64,000 nt of DNA from Trachythela sp. YZ-2020 (lineage: Eukaryota > Cnidaria > Anthozoa > Malacalcyonacea > Clavulariidae): positions 3,534,001 through 3,598,000 of the forward strand of contig JADLSH010000367.1 of the NCBI GenBank assembly GCA_016169945.1. The letters are read 5' to 3'. The position numbers and the translations under genes are program-made. Position 1 is the stretch's first letter; each line of letters opens with the position of its first letter. This document shows, one piece after another, positions 1 to 64,000 of the stretch. The notes beneath the pieces are model-generated. The model did no database searches. It was not told where the DNA came from and saw nothing but the letters and a program-made list of their open reading frames with translations.

Positions 1-955
1 TACCTTCCTTCCCTCATAAGATTTTACAAAATACAAGTAAGCCACTAATTCTCTTTCCTATCGTCTTTTTCCTTCCTGTCCTTGAAAATATAGATATTTA
101 AGTGTTTTTTGTCGCCGAAAAATAATCAAGGAAGGGAGAGATAGAGCATTACGATCTCATGTAACTTTGCTAAAAATATGGCCTTTGAACGAATTCAAGA
201 TTTAGTACTTTGTACCGTGCAACATTGGGCCTCAATGTCGTGGAATTTTTATAATGATAATTCTTAATTCTGTTTGCAAGCTATATATGAGATAAGTCGT
301 CGTATTGAAAATTGCACAAACTACAGCTAGAATTTAACAAGGTAAATGTTACTTAGGTTGAAATTTGTCTGAAATTTGAATATATAAACTCTAAGCGCGG
401 GCAAATATTTACAAATGCTTGTTATTTAACGAACATTATTTTTCTCCAAAAGATGAACCCAGGATGCAGTTTTGTTTACCTTTTCCGTTTTAGTCCTAAT
501 CATGATATAGTGAAAGTTTTAGTATGGAAGTTTTACTCTATATAATAGTGGGGTAAAAGTTTGTCTCTCTAGCGTAAACGTTTGGTAATAACAGCAACTG
601 AACTTTAGATTATTATATTTTTATATTACATAAATATAATACAATGTTCATGACATATTACAGTGCTGTTATTAGGGCTGGTGTTGTTGGCAGGGTCCAT
701 TGTTTATCCAAAAACTGAGCGTCCACCAGAAGATCTCTTAGATCACACTAACACATAAACACTAGAATTACCTTACGATACATGCAATATAGTTGAATCT
801 GCTTTCATTGATATTTAATTTTTCGAATGCCATGCATGTTGGAATAGCCTGGAATCAGGCGTTATAAGGATTTGCGACCTGTGCTATAGGCCTTCTAGCG
901 CGCATCAGTTCGCCCGTAAATTTCACGCTCGCGTATGGAAGGTCAGAAACTATCA
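1..955. other. Non-coding, nothing recognised
   Basis: AT-rich sequence on the 3' side of the minus-strand GPCR gene. I looked on the minus strand for the missing C-terminal dynein exons (the family's conserved stretch after the LWLTSYPS motif, and the GGRVTD motif) and did not find them. No repeat with a clear partner in the window was seen. Confidence 0.5.
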
Positions 956-1927
956 TTAGCTATGTCTTGCTGTCGAACGTCTGCTGTCGCTGACGACGAT
1001 TTGCACTCGGTCGCAACAGATAATCTCTTTCAGTCCGTTTCTATAAGCTTTATTTGAGAAACAATAGATAGCGGGATTAATGCAAGAACTAGCAAACGCC
1101 AAAATCTTAACAACAAAATGTTCTGTCGTGCCGAGTTTTGTCAATTTGACTTGAGACAAGGTATAATAAAGCTGATCTGGCAGCCAACATACTATCACTA
1201 TGGTGGACGCAACAAATGCTGTCATTGTCACACGCTTCAGAGATCTTAACGCCGTACTTCCTCGTTGATTGCTGCTGCTCGTTGCCACGCTCACTCTGTT
1301 CTGTGATTGCTGCATCTGCACGATAATTCTACTGTACGCTAGCACCATGAGTGCGGCAGGGATAATTATCATCCCTAGAAACGTGAATACGGCTAGCAAA
1401 GTTGTTTTCGAAGTGTGTGTTCTTTCTTTCCAACCGCAGAAATATGTACCGTTCAGTTGCATGACTGTGGCGTTCAATGGCGAGGTAATTTCGAAACAAA
1501 ATCCAGCGATCCATGGAAAGAGGACGGCGATAATAACAACAATAATAGACTGTTCGTATCTCTTATAAGAGAATGGTTTCTCTACTGCCAACCAGCGGTC
1601 GAAAGTGAGCATAAGACATGTGTAGACTGAGGCAATTCCCAACCCAAACGGAATGAACTGCGACCATAGTATCTTACAATACATCAACCTCGAGCTTGCG
1701 TTAGCAGGTAATCTATACGCGTCTTCTTCCATGACAAAACCAGGTAAAACAATCAAACAAATTGCGAGAAGAATATCCTGAATAGCTAGGGCTAGGATTA
1801 AACAGTTGTACGCTTTTTTTAACCATTTTGGTTTTTTGATAAAGAGCATTACTGTCAAAGTATTGCTAAAGAATGCGACAACAGCAATGATAATAAGGAA
1901 AACTTTTTCGTGATTCATCGTTTTCAA
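956..1927 (-). CDS. Class A (rhodopsin-family) GPCR, single exon
   Basis: A 323-residue seven-helix receptor in one exon, predicted to sit in the plasma membrane and signal through G proteins. Visible hallmarks: TM1 with SNTLTV near residue 21; TM2 with LALAIQD (45-51); Cys84 at the top of TM3 and Cys164 in loop 2 for the conserved disulfide; DRW at 110-112 in place of the usual DRY; CWLPD (247-251) in TM6; NPAIY (284-288) in TM7; and a CC pair (304-305) as a possible palmitoylation site in the short tail. N-glycosylation sequons occur at NAS (about 76), NAT (152) and NGT (159). Length and motifs fit small peptide or amine-type receptors common in cnidarians; the ligand cannot be told. The start chosen is the first Met (a second Met follows at residue 4), and the frame ends with a stop at 956. 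It lies on the dynein strand, 3.1 kb past the last dynein exon seen. Confidence 0.9.
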   Translation of the reverse strand: MKTMNHEKVFLIIIAVVAFFSNTLTVMLFIKKPKWLKKAYNCLILALAIQDILLAICLIVLPGFVMEEDAYRLPANASSRLMYCKILWSQFIPFGLGIASVYTCLMLTFDRWLAVEKPFSYKRYEQSIIVVIIAVLFPWIAGFCFEITSPLNATVMQLNGTYFCGWKERTHTSKTTLLAVFTFLGMIIIPAALMVLAYSRIIVQMQQSQNRVSVATSSSNQRGSTALRSLKRVTMTAFVASTIVIVCWLPDQLYYTLSQVKLTKLGTTEHFVVKILAFASSCINPAIYCFSNKAYRNGLKEIICCDRVQIVVSDSRRSTARHS

Positions 1928-2441
1928 TTGGCGAATCTGATATTTTCCTTCTCTGTTGTATTTAGTTCGTCGTAGAGTTTATTGATACGTATAAAAGTAA
2001 ATTAAGCACAACGACTGTTTTTAAACGTAAATTCACCTGTTGCAGAAGGCAATCGTTCATTTGCATTATAAGTGCTTTTATATGCTATAAATATGAAATG
2101 TATCAATAACGTTAAATTTCACTGTCATGTAGCATAACGCAATTTTGAACATAATATATCTACATGATATATAAGTTATATAGCAAAATCTGACAGTTTA
2201 ATCTACGGCAATCCAATCATGCAAATTAATTATTTTTATTAAGGTAAGTAACACTTCGTATCTATTAATCGACAGATCATATAGACGACATAGTTTGAAC
2301 ATTTCAAAGTCGTATAAACATATATCAAAATTATACATTATTTGGATGTATGTATATGTTAAAAAATTTCTGCTTTGCAGATAGATATATCTATTCTACT
2401 TGAATAAATATCAGAATCATTGTTTTCTAGACTCTGCAATT

Positions 2442-3909
2442 TAAATTGTTTTCTTTGGCGGTGTGTTTTAATAAGGGCCACGCACCTGACAAGGCTTTGT
2501 GTTCAGGACATTAAAAATTTACATGTTATGTTGTTTTTATTTGATAACCGTTACCATTTTATCGTAAGTATTATTTAAATGAAGTGAAGTTGAAGTTAGA
2601 TCTGGGAGATTCTTTCAATAACTTGAGTAAGCGAAGCGTTCAGTATAAATGATATGATCTTGTTAGCATTCTGCAAGTTATATTGCGCGTTATGATTGGT
2701 CAATTTGTTAGTAGGAAGCGTTACCATGAAATATCAAGAGCTGCCCACGTGAAAGCATGCCAATGATGAAAATTATCTTTGAACTATCTGTCAATATTAA
2801 GTAAAACTAAACAACGCGTTGTCTCATTAACTTAAATTTATATTGTCTACAAATTTGCTTTAATTGGTTCAGGGTCGTCAGGGAATGGCTACCCCTGGCA
2901 AGGCTCTGCTACATGGTCAGAGCATTCAGTCAATCAGTTCAGCTTAGGGTGTGACGTGAGTAGGGATGATGTTTGTCATAATATGAGTTTTCACACCCCA
3001 GAACCCCTTCTCGCACAAAATATGTTTTGTTTGAATTGTGTTTTTATAAATATGGTTTTATATCAACAGCTTGGGTCATTAAAGCAAATTTATAGACAAT
3101 ATAAATTTAAGTTAATGAGACAACGCGTTGAAGCTAGTATGTTAAGCAAGATATCAGATAAGCATTCTGTTTCAGAAGCGGCGATTCCTTCCATCCACCT
3201 CTTCGGCTATTCAGCCTGACGTTTGCTCTAAGTTAGAGTTACCTTGAATTATGGAAATAATAGCTAAAGGTCTGATTCCACGAGTGTTTTTTCTCAGCGA
3301 AATGCGAAAAATTTCGCACGAAATGAATTGACGCATGCGCAGAAAACATAAATCAGGCTTCGCGAGAAAAAATTCAGTGAGCAGAAGTTAGTTCTACTCA
3401 CTGCGAAAGCGAAAAAAGTGGGGAAATTGAATAGAATCACTGATGTGCAGCCATCCGTATTCTGCAGACACAATTTCTCGCGAATAATTTCGCCGTGGAA
3501 TTTATATACAAATAGAAGCAGCTATCATCAACTGTCTTCAACACCATATACTGAGTGATCGAGGACTCGAGAAAGAACATTTTGGAAAGAGACACAAACA
3601 ATGTTGCTGCTAGATAATGCCTTTACTTTAGTATGTATATAGTTAAAAAGCAACGTTTTGGTCTCAGACCATTTGTTTTTCTGTTTTGGAACAACGTTTT
3701 CGGTCGCAGACTATTTTGTTATTTTAGTAATTAGTCTCCCACAAAATAAGTTTTGTTTGAATTGTGTTTTTATAAATATGGTTTTATATCAACAGCTTGG
3801 GTCATTAATGAAATTTAAATTGTTTTCTTTGGCGGTGTTTTAATAAGGACCACGCACCTGACAAGGCTTTGTGCTTAGGACATTAAAAATTTACATGTTA
3901 TGTTGTTTT
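2442..3909. repeat. Nested duplicated and inverted repeat block
   Basis: Several repeat pairs interlock here. A 95-base direct repeat occurs at 2442-2537 and 3816-3909 and includes the motif CACGCACCTGACAAGGCTTT. A second direct repeat of about 68 bases occurs at 3014-3081 and 3740-3808 (motif TATCAACAGCTTGGGTCATT). An inverted pair lies at 2812-2863 and 3081-3130 around CAACGCGTTG. Between them, 3270-3510 is rich in TTTCGC/GCGAAA motifs, with GATTCCACG near its left end and CGTGGAATT near its right end. The pattern looks like a mobile element inserted into, or duplicated with, another. No coding potential was recognised in the block. Confidence 0.65.
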
Positions 3910-5049
3910 CATTGCAGCTTGACAGTTAGTTATAGTCGTTTGTTAACAAGGTCAACAAGTTGTTACACTCGAGGAAGAGATATATTACATAAATTATGAA
4001 CTTTTTTTGAGCATAGAAATCATTAAACATTTAAAATCTGCACCACGCAAATAGCATAATTAACAATAACACTGATATTTTCGCCAACTCTGTAAAATCT
4101 GTTTGACGTTCTATGGACTTAATATATGTTCACGTTTTCAGAGCTAAAGGTACGTATTTTACTTTCAAACGTCAAAACACAAATGTCAAACATACCTGTC
4201 AGTGTTAGAAAAATCTCAAGTTATATAAGTTTCTTTTCTAACCCTGACACAGTGAGCCCTATTGAGATGCCTTGTCTGTGGTGGAGGGTACTTCAAACTG
4301 ATGTTTACAGAGTGAAATGGTTAGTCTTAATTAATACTACTTGCCAAGTGCAGATTAAATTTTTCAATACATTATTTCATTTATTTGATATTTTTGAAAA
4401 TTTCAACAGGGCTTTGCATTCATTTTCTTAAAACCAGAATAGCGAGAAACACAGCATGTCTGTTATTGTAAAAATTGCTTTTTACACCAACATAAGCAGC
4501 ATAAACACTTACATGCAGCATTTAGAGGTTTGCCGTAAACATCAATCTTATAGGTTTAAGCAATTAAGGCTCGCATAGTCGCATATTAGGAACATTTTCT
4601 GACTTAGAATAGCTTTTACGAACAAGGGAAACAACTTGCTAGCCTAAAAATATTTCTTGCAGGATAAATCGCCGGGCATGTATAGAAATGAGAGTTTGGC
4701 AAAGTCAAAGACAAAGAACATGTATTCATCACCATTGACATTTGAATTTAAGACAGAGCCGACGATGAAGTGTACAAAATTGTCCGACACACTTGATTAC
4801 GATAGCATTTTTGTCTGTGTGTACATGCAGTATAGCCGTTCAAAAACAGAGCAAACCATGACGCGTGTGCAGGGCAGGCTGTTAATTAATGATTAAAATG
4901 AGCGCCTGATTGAAGTGTCGGAGTTTTCAACTTTTTCAAATTGAAATTGTTTCAGCTCCTATTTTGACCTATTTTTTGGTTCGTTTGAGAGCGGCTATAT
5001 AGTTCGATACATATATTGAAAACACACAACACATGCATAAAGTTCTTAC
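3910..5049. other. Non-coding between repeat block and dynein exon
   Basis: AT-rich sequence immediately 3' of the last recognised dynein exon. Short open frames on the plus strand (4126-4431, 4657-4896) show no family resemblance and no splice context, so I treat them as chance. No dynein C-terminal exon was found. Confidence 0.45.

Positions 5050-64000
<58,951 letters not shown>

Noticed and set aside
4126..4896. Plus-strand open frames of 101 and 79 codons
   Set aside because: AT-rich sequence, no recognised domain, no partner exons.

Overview
This is a eukaryotic, animal-type window. It is AT-rich and intron-dense, with standard GT-AG introns, single-exon rhodopsin-family GPCR genes, tRNA-derived SINEs, CR1-like LINE fragments and many short foldback or inverted-repeat transposons. 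The GPCR style and the repeat families most resemble an anthozoan cnidarian (coral or sea anemone). That placement is inference; the sequence carries no direct taxonomic marker.

One gene dominates. A minus-strand axonemal dynein heavy chain runs from the right edge (64000) to 5050. I could place 78 coding exons whose splice sites and reading phases join without a break, about 10.2 kb or roughly 3,400 codons. They give tail, linker, AAA1 to AAA4, stalk with microtubule-binding domain, AAA5 and most of AAA6. The start lies beyond 64000. The last 350 to 400 or so residues expected of the family are not recognisable left of 5050. The sequence reads most like DNAH1 (inner-arm dynein, single heavy chain); DNAH3/7/12 types are the alternative.

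Two intronless class A GPCR genes accompany it. One (956-1927, minus) lies beyond the last recognised dynein exon, either in a large intron or downstream of a shortened gene. The other (22524-23393, plus) is nested on the opposite strand inside the 5.5-kb intron between the dynein exons at 19815-20015 and 25506-25667. A dead LINE fragment begins within about 25 bases of its stop codon.

The dynein introns are a trap for mobile DNA. From left to right they hold: a TIR element (6029-6410); a TTAA-flanked hairpin MITE (8082-8250); a GC-rich inverted-repeat element (8338-8871); a LINE 3' end (8885-9345); large foldbacks (10714-10990, 14666-15014); a Tc1/mariner-like relic (20658-21232); SINEs (24850, 30075-30728, 52485-52945, 61845-62110); an 18-base minisatellite split by an inserted element (32516-33871); a TIR element filled with a 10-base minisatellite (35493-35769); a 5'-truncated LINE (38572-40325); a 1.46-kb long-TIR element with 8-base target duplications (41619-43074); a 93-base hAT-like MITE inside a degenerate TTAGG-like array (43967-44059); and further foldbacks to the right. 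None interrupts a dynein exon.

I see no CRISPR, operon or prokaryotic feature, and no evidence for a new multi-gene system. The most interesting items are structural: the compound SINE block, the long-TIR element, the minisatellite-bearing TIR element, the nested GPCR, and the missing dynein C-terminus.
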